This document shows, piece by piece, positions 10,669 through 23,100 of a stretch of DNA of 64,000 nucleotides. The DNA comes from Omphiscola glabra (Eukaryota > Mollusca > Gastropoda > Lymnaeidae). A model generated the notes under the pieces. It was not told the DNA's origin and did no database searches. It saw nothing but the letters and a program-made list of their open reading frames with translations. Both the position numbers and the translations under genes were made by a program. How positions within the stretch are numbered: the stretch's first letter is position 1; every line of letters begins with the position of its first letter. Location: the NCBI GenBank assembly GCA_964017045.1, contig OZ024810.1, positions 17,231,204 to 17,295,203 of the forward strand, in the 5' to 3' direction.

Positions 10669-13600
10669 CTGTTCAGAAAGATGTTTAAATTATTTAACAT
10701 ATAAAAAATATGCCAAATAAAAAAAAGATATTTTAAAGAATTTATGTTCCTAAAAACTATAAAATAACTAGAAATGACCCATGGAAAATTACAGAAGCAC
10801 AGAGGCCTTGCTTTTGCTCCACTACACCCATCCCTCTTCCCACCCCCGATAAGGACTGTTGATCCGATTTACTTTCCAAATGTTTGCAACGCTCTGCAAA
10901 TCAAAATTTCTGCTTACATGTAATAATTCAGTTTGTGATTTAATTTCCCCAAACAGGATCTTTGGTGACTTTCTGAAAAGAACAATTCCTTTTTACAGTA
11001 AAACAATCCATAGAAAAGGTTGTTAAATTTTGGTCAGCCTCCAGACTTGTTTTTTCTCAGCCTCAACAGTTGATTGACTAGCACTTTCATTTAATAAAAA
11101 CATGCGTACTTTAATTTACTTAATGTTTGCACTTATTCATATGATGTAAATAATTTCATGTTTCCGTTTGTACTGTTTAGTGTCATTTACTTCAGTGTAC
11201 GCACTGTGCTGGTTTTTCCCCAATGGTGCTAAGCATTCCAGATTAGACAGAAAGAAAGGAAGGAAGACATGTCTGGTCTTTCCTTATGTATATTATTTTC
11301 TGTAACCTTTTAATTAGGATATAATAAAATGGTATTTAGAATGTTTTTAAATTTATGTTAAAGTTTTTCTCAAATTTATTAAAGCAGTTCAGAGACTATT
11401 TCACTGCCTTGATGGTTTATACAGAATGGTGTTTCACAAAATGAATAACAATGACAAGTCTATATTTCCTTTCTGGCTGATTCAATAACCCTACTAACTT
11501 AAGTTGTTGCTTTTAAAAAAATAGCATGATCATAATATAATAAAAATTTGCAGCATGTACTTCACTCTTTGTAGCAGGTCCCCTTGCTGGTTAGACTATG
11601 TAAAGAGAATTGAGAAAGGCTGTATTCAGCAGGACCTGCTGTACAAAGAATTGGCAGAGGAGGCAGGACAAATAGGACAGCTGGGGCTGTGCTATAGAGA
11701 CACGTGTAAAAGAAACATGAGGGAAACCAACATCTAAATTTGCAAACGTGAGAGTATTGCCGATAACCATTCTGGCTGGCAAACAGCAGTGGATGCGGGT
11801 ATCTAATAGCTGAGGTTGTGTGAAACGAATCCCTTGTCGCAAAAAAAAAAAAAAGAGTGATAAGGAAGACCAAAGAAAACCAACAGTCAAGGTTGACCTA
11901 TCAGAAGAGCAGGTAAGACTTCCACCCCATGAGCAACTTGAGAAAATGCAAATAATAGTCCGTACAACAGCGTCTCATGAAGACTCACGTATGCCAACAA
12001 ACTGGATAATAATGGCTAAAAACTTGAGATATCACTTTTAGATATTTTTTTCATATTTAAAATACCTTACAATAAATTGTATGCAATAACTTTCAGATGA
12101 GATAGCTAAGAGTCTAGAAAAGTGTCCTAACCTTAAGTTTAAGGTAACGCTCATGCAATTCAACTTTGGCGCAACAGTCTTCAAACAACACCACCAGTCT
12201 GAAAACATAAGTAACCATGAGATAGCAACAAAGCCACTCAAACTTCTATATTCCGGTTGTAAGAACAAATTAAATACATCAGCATTTCTACTTAGCTTTC
12301 TGACCAACATTCATTTCAATGCACATATTTATGTCTTAAAAAATATTATGTTAGCCCCATGAGACAAAATTCAAGGTTAAATTATTTTTCTTTTGGAAAA
12401 ATTTAATTGATTTTGTTAGTTATTTAGAGTATTATCTTTCTCATTCATGTCCATTGATGTTTTTAAATTGTTAAGTTGTGCAAATGTAATCTGAACATTT
12501 TAATTTGGTCAGACAATCTTTTTTATTTTTTACTTGCAATGCTTTCCAGATTGGGAAAGGTTTTATAGCATTAAAGTTAATTAATAAAAAGCTAAACCCT
12601 ATAGCATAAACAGCCAACGATTCTATTTTTTAACAAGATTCATAAAACCTACATCAAAACCGGTACAATGTATTCCTTTTAAAGAATTGTATATTATTTA
12701 AGTAACTCATACCTCAATTCATGGCCACTTCTTTTTATTTTATTTACCAATTCACTATGAGTGGCAGCTTCAACACTTTCTCCATTCACAGAAAGGATTA
12801 TGTCACCTGGGTATAGTGAAAAGCCTTTAAGGTATTGAGAACAGACATTAATTGATGTCAGGAATATAGAGGAAATATTTGTTTTGCTATTAAAAACTGC
12901 ACTTACAAAGTGAATATTTGCTACCAGTATAAGACTTGCAGTGCTACTCTTTTAATGGGCTGGAAATAGTTATTTTAAATTCCGGGCATGTAATTATTTG
13001 AATATGCTCCTCCCTTTCCTCACAATTTTGGATACAATTCAAGAAAGAAGATAATGGAGGTGAACATGTATAGGTTTGCATAGGTTATAAAACCTGAGCA
13101 TGCTTATCTGTCGCGACTTTTTTTCATACACACTTTAACTACACAAAAAGGAAGCAATTTATTTGTAAATGTAATTTATAGAACAAATTATTAACATTCC
13201 ATCAGCATCTGTCATTCGGAGGTGTTTTCAGTAGTTTCACGTCTTACCTATCTATGCACTTCTTTATCTAGTTTGCATTACCTAGTATTGCCATGTCTGC
13301 TTTTATTTACATTATCTTGGGGTCTCTAATGCCTTGAAATACCTTATCGTAGCTTTCTCATTGTAATTTCTATGCAGAACTTGTATTTTGAATATTCTGA
13401 AAATTTACCAGAAGCCATTTTATACCAGATAATATAATTACTAATTTTCTGCCACCAATATGGAGGGTAGAGGTAAATATATGTATATTTTTTACCTCGC
13501 CTCATCCCTGCTACCCAGGCAGGTCCATTGATTTCCACATAATCCACATAGGACATGACATCAACCTCTTTGGTGCGTTTTTTTCTGATGCCATAGGTCT

Positions 13601-16600
13601 TGGATAAAAAAAAACTTTATATTAGGCAAGACAGCCCTCATAAACAAAGCACAAATAATCAGTATACGGAGACAATGTATTGATTTTGAAAAGAACATTT
13701 CTGATCCGAGTTGCTAAAAAAGGTAAGAGCAAATAATGTTTAAATTAAATACATATTTAATGTTGATGCTCTTTGTGGTTTAGATACATTAGTTCCTCAT
13801 GATCACGGCATCAACATGGCAACAACATCCATAATTTTAGTGACTGGAGGTCTGGCACCCTATACCAAGATTGTTGTTAATTACAATCTTCTTTTGCAAA
13901 CAAAACTTGTTCTATCCTGAGAATGTGCAATGTTTTTTTACTTTTTTTATCCATGCGTTGCAAATTTCTAGGCAGAAGTTTTTTTAAGTTATACCAAACT
14001 CCAAAGGGGCTGTGCACACACTCTAAGAACCATTGCTCTACAAAATGAATACCATTTAAAGAATTTTACTTTTTTCCCCAAATAATCTGTAGTTCACACA
14101 TCTCTTGTGAACAACTAGTTATAATACACATATTTGAAAACTGCATCTGTCAGATTTCATTCTCTTCTATACCTGGAATAAAGTACTTTATCTGCTCAAT
14201 GTCTTTGATACAGCAAAGTAAATGGAAACATGTACAGAGAAAATAATTACCTGTAATGTAAATCCCCAAGAGTTCGCCTTGCTGCGTACAAGTCGAATAG
14301 CCCTACGTCGTCTTGTTTCTTCAGGGTCAGTGAAAATCTCTCTGTCTTTAGCTAACACATGAATATCAGCACCTACTGATATTTTGAGTCTAGGAAGCTA
14401 ACAAAATAAAATATTATTGGAACCAGAATAAACATACACCAAGGGCAAATTTAATAGCTCATTGGTCTAAGATTTAATATTTAAAAAAAAAGTATTTTGA
14501 AAACTAAAATGAATTAATAAATCAATGATCTAAATATTAAAAAACACTTATCGAAAACATCCTCATGTCACTTAATGTTTGCAGAGGTTTTATATTGATG
14601 CGAGCCTTTGAGAGACATCATTTCTTATGTATCTGATGCCCTAAAATTATATTGAACTAATTTCTCCGCTAACATATAAGACACTAATCATTGTACAGAC
14701 AACAGGCTTTTAAAGTCTGTGTTTCCGCACAATAAAAATTAATCAAAACCTGGACTTAGAACATAAATGTCCTGAGAAAGCCATATTTTATCCCATCTGT
14801 GACTGAAAGTTGCAGCAGTTACTAAACAGACTGAAGGAGGTGACTACAAAAAAAGCATTGATGTTCTAACATTATTACAGAAACAGTTTATATGTCTAGC
14901 ATCACATTACTTAGCTTCCTTTATTCAAAGCCCCCAACTTATATGAAATTATAAGTCGAATAACAACAAAGATGTTTCCCGATATTTGTTATATTAAAAT
15001 AAATATTCTAAATTATTTTACTCCCTTTTTATCACATCTCCCATTTAAATACATGTTTACGCTTGAAACAAACTAGAAATATGGTAATTGTACATCACAC
15101 AGGCAGAATGGGCCATTTAAAATGCATTCATAGATCTTGCCCTGTGATTGATCGGACCAGATATGCTTAAAAATGTCTACTTTATCCTTCTACTCCTAAT
15201 GAAATAACAGTTTCACTTTATAGCCTACTTGGTGGTTTTACCTAGCTTCTTAAATGGCATGTCTTGTGTTTTAAAAATAGCAATCTAACAGTCCTTTATG
15301 GCAGTTCAGATATCATTGCCATAACCACACTTTACAATACAATCTGTATAATATCAGGAACAAGTTATCAAGAGGAGGCCTAGATTTTCAAGATTAAATT
15401 ATGTCATTAAACTAAAGAAGATAGTGATAAAAAACAAACATTCTGTTTATAAAGCTAAAAGTAAAAGGGGAACTAACTAGAGGTAACTAAACTAAAGTGA
15501 TTTTAAAAAAAAATAATTTAATGGTGGTGTTGTTGGAGAATGTGCCCAACTTGCAGAGTTTTAGAATTTATTAGGCCAGGATAAAATATATACCAATTAT
15601 GTTATACCAAGTTTATCTAAATAGAATATGTTTCCTTGTAACTGTGTATGACATGTTGTATATTCTATTGTTAGAAATTTGAGCTGTCCGAGTGAATGTA
15701 GGTGATCATTTTGTAGATATTGTTTGACCTAATGTAAAGGTGTCTGTAAGAGTAATCTGAATTTATCTAGGCCTAATGCAACTAAATGTACTATCAAACT
15801 GTTTAAACTTCAGTTTCCTCACTCTTGTGTTTTTTGGTTTGAAACTAACAATTAAAATGTCTGTTGAGACAGATGAAAACAATCACATGCAAATGAATAA
15901 AATATGTTGGCTAGTTAAAACACACTCAAAATTAAAGATTTACATATATAGGCTACAATAGACACTAGTATATGGAAATAGATATATAATTGAATATATT
16001 ATTAGACATGATTATCTTTGACTTGATTAACATTTTATTTGGAAAAAATTTGGTGGTGAAGGGAGGAGGCTTAACCCTTTTGTTGCCGATGACATCACAT
16101 TATTCCCCCTTCCACACTCAAGTTATAAAACATATAAAAATAGATGGCTTAGAGTAAAGAAATACTAATAAGCTTTATGCCTCATAACAGGGGCTATAAT
16201 ATAATCCCTAGGATAGTGTCACATATGACTGGGTTGGGTGTTCACAACAGAGCTCCATTGTTGTGAAGATAACTCATAGGGTGGATGGAAACTGCTGTGA
16301 TTTTGGGGAGGTTATTGTTAGCCGGATGGGGTAAGGTTAATAGATTCTCGCATCTTTGAGATTTGGGGGATTGTTTCTTTCCAAAATATTATGATCGGGC
16401 CTTCCATACTTCAAATGATAATATTGGAATTAACAACTAAAGTTCCTAATTGACCGGAAATGAGGGGATAGGGATGGGTTAATAGCTAGCCTTCCTGGTC
16501 CACCTAAGGAAGGTAGAGAATTGCATATAAGATATAACTGACTTTGTTATACTATATTCATCAATACATCTTTTATCAATAACTGTTGCTAAGGAGTTGG

Positions 16601-18117
16601 TTGATCATTCGTTAGTGTTCTGTGTTTTCTTCCTTGTACGCCTGGACTAGTAAACCATTACAGAGAAAAATGGCCCCATACCAGTACAACACCACCAATA
16701 CCACTTAGTACATGTTTATAAGTACGGGCCATACCTCACAATACTATACATACTGTGACAGATAGTGTAACGATGAATATAATTTCGCCTATAATAGGTA
16801 TATTACAGCCTTATGAGGGTGGACCCCAAGGGTCTGCAACCTTTTTTGATTGACAAGCCACATTTGAATTTTTAGGAGGTTTATCCTAACTATAAGTTAT
16901 AGGCCTAATCTAAAAAAAAATGTAAAAAGCTGCATCTATTCCTTCAATATTCCTTCCAGTTTGAAGCCAACCACTGGCATAGCCTAATATGTTATTTTTA
17001 TAAAAAATGAATGCCTATCATACCTATGTTTTCATTGTCAATATTATAATATCATAATTTATATTTAGGCCTACAATTTAGTCTTTCCAGAACAGGGATA
17101 GGGGACTATTACATCAAATGGCCATGGGGTAAAAGTGAAAATCTTTCTGGCAATGATAGGGTCTAATAAAATTAAATAAAAACCATGTCCGTTGATACCA
17201 CAGAATTCATTTCTTTGTTTTGACAACATTGCATCTGGCTAGTGTAATAGAGAATTGAACCTAAAATATTGAGGTTAGTAGTGGCTCAGCAGTTGGCAGG
17301 TAGCCTAACCACATATTTTTTGGCCTAGTCACCAATTTTATCCTTTAAAATATAAGTGTTTTATTAATTTATTTCATAACAACAATTATTTTATAATTTT
17401 ATATTTATAAATTATAAATGTATTGTCATTTTCCGTATAAATAGATTCAATAATCTTTCTAAAAGTTAAGAGTCTTTGATTTTTTTTTCTCTTCCAATCA
17501 ATCAAGGGGGTAATATTAGCGTACAAAAATATTTTCAGATAATAGCTCAAAAAGTCCCTGAATCCTGTTTTAGAGAAAAAGCCTTAGGCTATATTGTATT
17601 ATTTATTATTGTGTTTACTGTTTAGCTTAACATTAGGCCTACTCGCTCAACTTGATTCCAATTCAAGCCTCAAACTTACCATGCCATAAATAAGATGAGT
17701 CAAGTTAATTTTGTTTTTTGCCAATTTAGTAATTTAGTTAAGAGTTAAATTAGATCTAAGCTTACTCAGAGTCATGGCGTGGGCCCTGCAGCCCCAGGGG
17801 GCATCAAATTTGTATGCTTAAAAATTAAGCTGAGGGGTCGAAAGTTGTGAATACTTGATCATGGTAAACAGTAAACATATGACATATGAATATGAAATGT
17901 GGAAGAAAATAAAAAGAAGTGTTTTAAATTACATGAAATAGCTAAATAATAAAAACCAAAATGTGGCAGGGGGCTCCATATGTCACGCGACGGCTCTGTG
18001 CCTACTACTAATCATTATTACTTGGACTTGTACTTGACTTACCTCAGTTTTTATTTCGCGACTGTGATCGTCGTTTCCAGCGTCGTTGTTTAATTGAAAA
18101 GAGCGAGATCGTATCAT
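9400..18117 (-). CDS. TAMALIN: Tamalin (GRASP)/CYTIP-family PDZ scaffold protein, 6 exons, complete
   Basis: Joining exons 18117-18043, 14397-14251, 13598-13496, 12806-12713, 10972-10918 and 10668-9400 gives about 580 residues with every splice phase agreeing. A single PDZ domain lies at about residues 57-145. Its carboxylate-binding loop reads WGFTL (69-73) and is followed by QTYGI, closely matching the FGFEIQTYG of vertebrate tamalin; GDIILSVNGESV marks the later strands. A charged, probably coiled segment (about 145-180, KLKELRKLEEEERKL) and a serine-rich stretch (RLDSFRQSTSSS) follow, in the same order as in CYTIP. The C-terminus is STRL, a class I PDZ ligand, as in vertebrate tamalin, which also ends in one. 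Known family members bind cytohesin-type Arf exchange factors and link receptors to trafficking; that role here is inferred. The long acidic 380-residue C-terminal region is not recognisable. The start at 18117 is the first ATG of exon 1. Possible polyadenylation signals on this strand are ATTAAA at 9335-9340 and AATAAA at 8761-8766. Confidence 0.82.
10918..10972 (-). CDS. TAMALIN: Tamalin-like exon 5 (linker after PDZ)
   Basis: 18 codons, KSPKILFGEIKSQTELLH, between TTGTTCTTTTCAG and GTAAGC. The phases match exons 4 and 6. The TEL motif aligns with the RTELEAKL stretch after the PDZ domain in CYTIP, which supports this short exon. RNA evidence would settle it. Confidence 0.65.
11562..12020 (+). 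pseudogene. Decayed LINE 3' end (C-terminal tail of a reverse transcriptase ORF)
   Basis: The plus-strand frame from about 11595 reads YVKRIEKGCIQQDLLYKELA and then CYRDTCKRNMRETNI. After a TAA come ICKRESIADNHSGWQTAV. This order (LLYGEL, GRPKLRYKDTCKRDMK, WESIADNRSxWR) is the familiar C-terminal tail of many animal LINE ORF2 proteins. Stops and a poly-A run (11840) break it. It lies antisense in intron 4 of the PDZ gene. Confidence 0.6.
12713..12806 (-). CDS. TAMALIN: Tamalin-like exon 4 (end of PDZ domain)
   Basis: Encodes GDIILSVNGESV through KIKRSGHEL, the PDZ helix-2 region. The acceptor is ACTATACCCAG and the donor GTATGA; the last codon (AG|A) is completed by exon 5. Confidence 0.9.
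13496..13598 (-). CDS. TAMALIN: Tamalin-like exon 3 (middle of PDZ domain)
   Basis: 34 codons plus one base: TYGIRKKRTKEVDVMSYVDY, then VEINGPAWVAGMRR. The ENGPAxxAG-type turn is typical of PDZ domains. The donor is GTAAAA; the split glycine codon is completed by the next exon. Confidence 0.9.
14251..14397 (-). CDS. TAMALIN: Tamalin-like exon 2 (start of PDZ domain)
   Basis: 49 codons between a TTTTGTTAG acceptor and a GTAATT donor, phase 0 at both sides. It holds an arginine-rich run (TRRRRAIRLVRSK) and the PDZ binding loop SWGFTLQ. Confidence 0.9.
16071..16482. mobile_element. Possible piggyBac-like non-autonomous element
   Basis: TTAA at 16071-16074 followed by CCC, and GGG followed by TTAA at 16479-16482: the ends (TTAACCC...GGGTTAA) fit piggyBac target duplications. 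The left end reads TTTTGTTGCCGATGACATC, related to the right end of the 62302-62594 element. The inverted match beyond the first 7 bases is poor. Confidence 0.35.
17767..17998. mobile_element. hAT-like element next to exon 1 of the PDZ gene
   Basis: Inverted ends CAGAGTCATGGCGTG and (inverted) CAGAGCCGTCGCGTG match at 12 of 15. Flanking octamers AGCTTACT and TGCCTACT match at 6 of 8. The body contains CCCCAGGGGGCATCAAAT. No transposase. Confidence 0.6.
18043..18117 (-). CDS. TAMALIN: Tamalin-like exon 1
   Basis: Encodes residues 1-25, beginning MIRSRSFQL and ending in EIKTE. The donor GTAAGT follows immediately and the phase is 0. The far end of a hAT-like element lies only about 45 bases into the intron. 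Being short, the exon rests on the donor, the phase match and its position. Confidence 0.65.
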
Positions 18118-20080
18118 TCCAATTAATACATGTATTATAGACTATGTCCCTGATTAGGAAACAATACAAGGTATCATCTTCTTCATATTCATAGTTGCAG
18201 GGAATAATTGGCGATTTCTGTGTAGGTTAATAATGTAAACAGAGTTCAGAGTTGGTATTTAATTTCTATCAGTACTCCGAATAGCGGTCCTCGGCTTGCA
18301 CGGCAACGGAAGAAGAATGTGATTGTAGCTGTCGCTTATGGCTGGTGTATTAAAAACAATCTTCAAAATATGAATTTTAAATACATTAATCAATATATTT
18401 GATATTTATCATTTAAGCCAAAATATTTTATCATATTTTCAATGTTGCGCACAATAGGGTTTTAGTTTGATAAAATTTTCAAAAGTCAATCGGATGTAGT
18501 ATAGCGAGATACACCCACTTCCCATCGCCGTGTAACCGTGTAGAGTTGAATTATTTATTGTTCGCCATCTAACATATGTTACAATATTAATTATCATAAC
18601 ATCATATACAGTAAAATACTGCCTTCTGCGACCTACTGCTTAGTCTTGGATGGAGGAGGAGGATGAAGGTGGCAGCCACTCCGGGTGCCAACATAGGTGG
18701 GGGGAGCAAAATCTCAAATTATCTATATTGATTATACATAAATCTCTATATTTAACAATCAACTGATGCCGCTAATGGAGAAGGACAGTCTTCATGTCAT
18801 CTGTGGCGCCACAACGGTCCAAGGATTAAGGGACATGACGATGATGAATGCAGCAAACCCTTTAACTAAATTTAAATAAAATTCCCGTTAACGGTGCTAA
18901 ATGATATTCTTAAAATGCTGCACCTATTGGTACACGGGTACCAGATTTGAGAGGTTGGGATTAAAAAACGATTAAAAATAATGTTATTGGGTTTGTAAGA
19001 CCAAATGAGGTATCAAATGTAAGATAATTGAATGTATCATACGTTTGAAATCTTAATTCTTCAGTTATACTGAAATAAACTACTACAAATGACATCCGAA
19101 TAGCATTAGTCAAAATGGACACGGACACGCAGCGCCGCCATTCGCACCCGGGTACCATTAGGCTCAACATTTTAAAAAAAAGATTTCTCCTTACTCGCAT
19201 TTCGATCTTGTCGAGCTTTTTTTTTTAAAATTATTTTATTGACACAAGTGACATTTAATATTGCGTCTTTTCTGTACAGTGTTCGCTTGGTGAACGGCTG
19301 GAAAAGAATTCTGGTTCGACGGAGACGGGTTGGCAACTTGACACAGTCGCACAAATTAACGTGGTTGACCGCGTCTGCTTCATGGGTGGGTGAGCACAGA
19401 CCTACTTTTTAGTTGTATGCCTGTATGGCATCTTTCCGTCTACCAGAGACGATAGATTTATCTTTTCTGATTGCAGCTCTTGGTGTGGCTAGTGAGACCG
19501 ATCCTCGAGTGGCAGTCTCTTTTGCATGTTGCATGCCTAGGTAAAGAGTTAAGTCGCTTTAACATGATTTTGTAAGCCTTCGATGGTTAAAAAAGTAAAT
19601 AATTATACTTTTGACTTTTGTCGATAATTTGAAGATTACAAATTTAATGCTAAAAGGTAGAAAATAAAAAAAATTCAACATTTATTTTTGTAAAAAGAGA
19701 CTTTTTTTTATTAAAGACACACTAAAAAGTAAAAAAAATGGAATTTCGTAAAAGCATTATGTGAAGAAAGTCTATGCAGAAAATGTTTTTAAAAATTAAC
19801 AAAAATGAAACATATTAATTTAAATTTCATCTACATTCAATTAGAATCATTTGCCTTTATAGAGTGGTAATCTACACTTCTGCACAGTTTTTCTTTGCGT
19901 AATGCATTTTATACTATTTTCTACCTTTGTGTTTTTAAAAACATTTTTTTTCTAACAGCATTACAATACTTTTATTCAAATTTTATTGTAACATTAAATG
20001 TAACGTTTTGTTAATATGTTCTCGGTTATGTCCATAGTAAATCTCATATCTCGGTAAGAAACTGGCTGGTAGCAAAGAAA
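18118..20080. promoter_or_regulatory. Shared upstream region of the head-to-head tamalin-like and catulin genes
   Basis: The two start codons are 1,963 bp apart on opposite strands, so both promoters should lie here or close by. No TATA-type element can be assigned with confidence. A dispersed repeat occupies about 18926-19170. Local CG-containing stretches at about 18240-18320 and 19295-19390 are candidates for the two promoters. Confidence 0.5.
18926..19035. repeat. Dispersed repeat, second copy
   Basis: Matches 3950-4060 in the same orientation (CTATTGGTAC.CGGGTACCAG, GGTTTGTAAGACCAAATGAG). A further partial copy of its CCCGGGTACCA end appears at about 19147-19185. Confidence 0.65.
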
Positions 20081-20173
20081 ATGGCTGGCTATCAGCCTAA
20101 AAACGAAGCCAAACTTACTCTAGAGATTCGCACCAAATCGGTGGAACAAACTCTTGTTCCTCTGGTGACACAG
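20081..20173 (+). CDS. CTNNAL1: Catulin exon 1
   Basis: Residues 1-31, ending SVEQTLVPLVTQ, as in human catulin (SVEQTLLPLVSQ). Donor GTTATT is weak but phase 0 and homology fix it. Intron 1 is about 4.9 kb. Confidence 0.93.
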
Positions 20174-23100
20174 GTTATTACACCTTTTATAATTTTGTAG
20201 ACTACAAACTGTTTTATTAAAAATAATGCATTGATAAAAAAGGTCTGCGCTGTGACAACTGACGTTAATAAGCCAGTCAGTCTCACTCAGCGGCAGCGTC
20301 CTAGCAGTTAACAAGACCAGACTCAGATTGGGATTGAATTACGCTAAAAGTTGAAATAATTTTGTAATTTGTATTAATTTAATATTTTTAAGCCTTAAAG
20401 TATGGGTTTATAGCAAGGCTTTACTCTTGGTGCAATTAAGCTCAAATCACACAGTTTTAAATAGTGGAAAGGGGAAAAAAAAAGGGGGGGGGGATGCAGG
20501 ACGAGAGGGAGGCATGCAGCCCAGTAGTAGATGCATTCATTTTGATTTTGTTACCCATCAAATGCCAGACGTATCACACATTTCTTCATTAGATTTTAGC
20601 TTATTTTTTCATTTTAGTTTGGGTAAATTTTGGCTAGGCGCGCCTATTATTTGCCTCAGTTTTTGCGCTACATTTTTTTCTCAATCATCAATGGTTGCCA
20701 TCTTTGTAATTATGATGAAAGGCGACAGGTGTGTCATGGCAAAAAAGATGGTGGCTGTATAAAAAAGTAGTGCAAAAACACATCAGCTAAAATGGGGAGG
20801 GAAAAGGGAGGCAGTGTGTTACAGTAAAATTGAAATTAAAAAAAATTAGATTTCAAAAAAAAAAAAATTAGTTAAGTATTACTGATAAATTTCTGTCTGT
20901 GGCACCGTAGCAACTTTATTGTATCCCTCTTGATATGCGGAAATTAGTGTTAGCGATATCAGTCACCCCCTTCCCTTAACTAAAAATGTGTGTTTTACAC
21001 TTAGACACTGTCACTGGTGAGAATTGAGTAGTAGTAAAGTTAGGTACTTCGCTAAGCGACGCGCGCCGATCGATTTTTCGGATGTCGGAAACAGACCATA
21101 AACCGGTGACCGGTCAATGCCGGTAGGTCACGGGGTCGTATTTATATTTAGTTTCCTTTGTCCACGTAAGGGAGAGACTATAGAGGACGACGATCATTAC
21201 AACATAAACCTTTTCACCGGACTGACATGGCTTGTAACAGATATCTTTCGTTAGGAAAACCGGTAAGTTTGCTAGCACTATATTTCGGAAACTATAATAA
21301 CATTGCAATTAATTTTTTTTGTATTGAGTGTAAGAACGATTTAACTAATTGAAACAAGACACATGATGACATTTAGATAGGTCGTAAATTGTATAAATAG
21401 GTATGATGCCTGAGCATAATTCATAACCAGTTATCGAGTAGGCCAAATGAACCGGAAGTGATAGCCATTCTCAGTTATTATTATTCTTATTGCATAAGAA
21501 GTATTTAAAATCTTTATAATCTTTTGTTTTAAAAAGCCATCCAGTTCATTAATATTACTTAATTTGTTTTAATTTTATGACTGAAAACAAATTTATACAT
21601 ATTTTATGAAATTTCATTATTTTTTTTTAATAATAAAATTTATATTCATGAATACACCATGTCATAACTAAATCAACTTTAGTCATTTAAATCTATGTTT
21701 TAATTGTAATAATTATCAAAATATCCAATAGTAAATCATATTTTTGGTAATGGATAATAATGTCCTTAATGATATTGATATAATTTATCTTAAACTCATT
21801 TTATATAATCAATTAATTGTAGGCTCGGCAGCTACTGAACTTCATTGTCAATTTTTACTAGGTTACATAATTTTATTTATATTTATCTTCTAAATATGTA
21901 TCCCTTTTTTAATTTTACTTTTGTACACCCTTTTTAAGCTTTACTGCTTTAGTTCAAAGCTATTATATTTGACTTTTCAGGCTTAGTCCAGTCACTCTGA
22001 ATTCTGGTCATTGAATAAATTCATTTGACATTTTCATTTGTAAAATAACATTAACAGCTAAGCCCGTAGTTTGTATTCAAATATTGGTGTTAACATTTCT
22101 TAAACGTCTTATCATTTTCTTTCTTTTAAATATACAGCCATGTCACCACTTTTTGGAGGAGCTGTGAAGAGTTGTGCTTCTACTTCTAGTACTACTCGTA
22201 TCCCGGATTCACACCTGTTCATTCCATTTGGACAAGCTGTAATGGGGACTCGACTACCAGACTTTTTTTATATAAGTAACTTTATATCCGATGAATGAAT
22301 AATGTTCCCAAATGGATATGTAATAAATACTTGGCTTACTCTGAATAACAATAATATTAGTACATCATAATATATTATCTATACTGAATAGACAGGATAA
22401 ATTAAATCACCATTGTCTTAATTAATTAATAATTTAATTACAAAACTACCACACGGAAATATACAATCTTTACTTAATTAAATATATATAAAAATCAAAT
22501 ATAGATGGTACCTTTTGTTACTTACGATAATATGCTTATTTTGTGTTTAGTTAAAATGAATTTATTTCTATCTCTATTTCAGTTTGTCTTTACTACGAGA
22601 CCAACATTTAATTACAAGGCGTTTGTGTAGCGATGAAGTGGAAGATAGTGCCTCTTCTGCTTAGAGGTACTGACTACCTAGCTGTACCAAGTGTTTCTTC
22701 AGCAAAACTTTTCTAGATACTTCTCTGGATACTTCTCTTGGATATGGCCTCTACTGCTAAAATGTGTCGGCGTGAACAATTTAACTTTGTTATATTGGAC
22801 TTTCCTGTTTTAACAAAAACCTGTCAGGTGTGACTGAATGTCCAACTGGACAATCCACCACAGTATGGACTACCAGAGCATAACCTTAACATCTATTGAT
22901 ATTTTTCACCATCAACTGCATTTGTTTGGCAATTTATACACATTGGACTTCTATTTATCATCGTCATTTGTGGAATCAACAATATTGACACAGTGTAAAC
23001 CATTTTTGAAAAACTGTTCATTACCAATGGAATCTACACTAGGACTACATTCATCTATGTCATAAACTGAATCATTACCAATGATATCTATAACTGTCAC

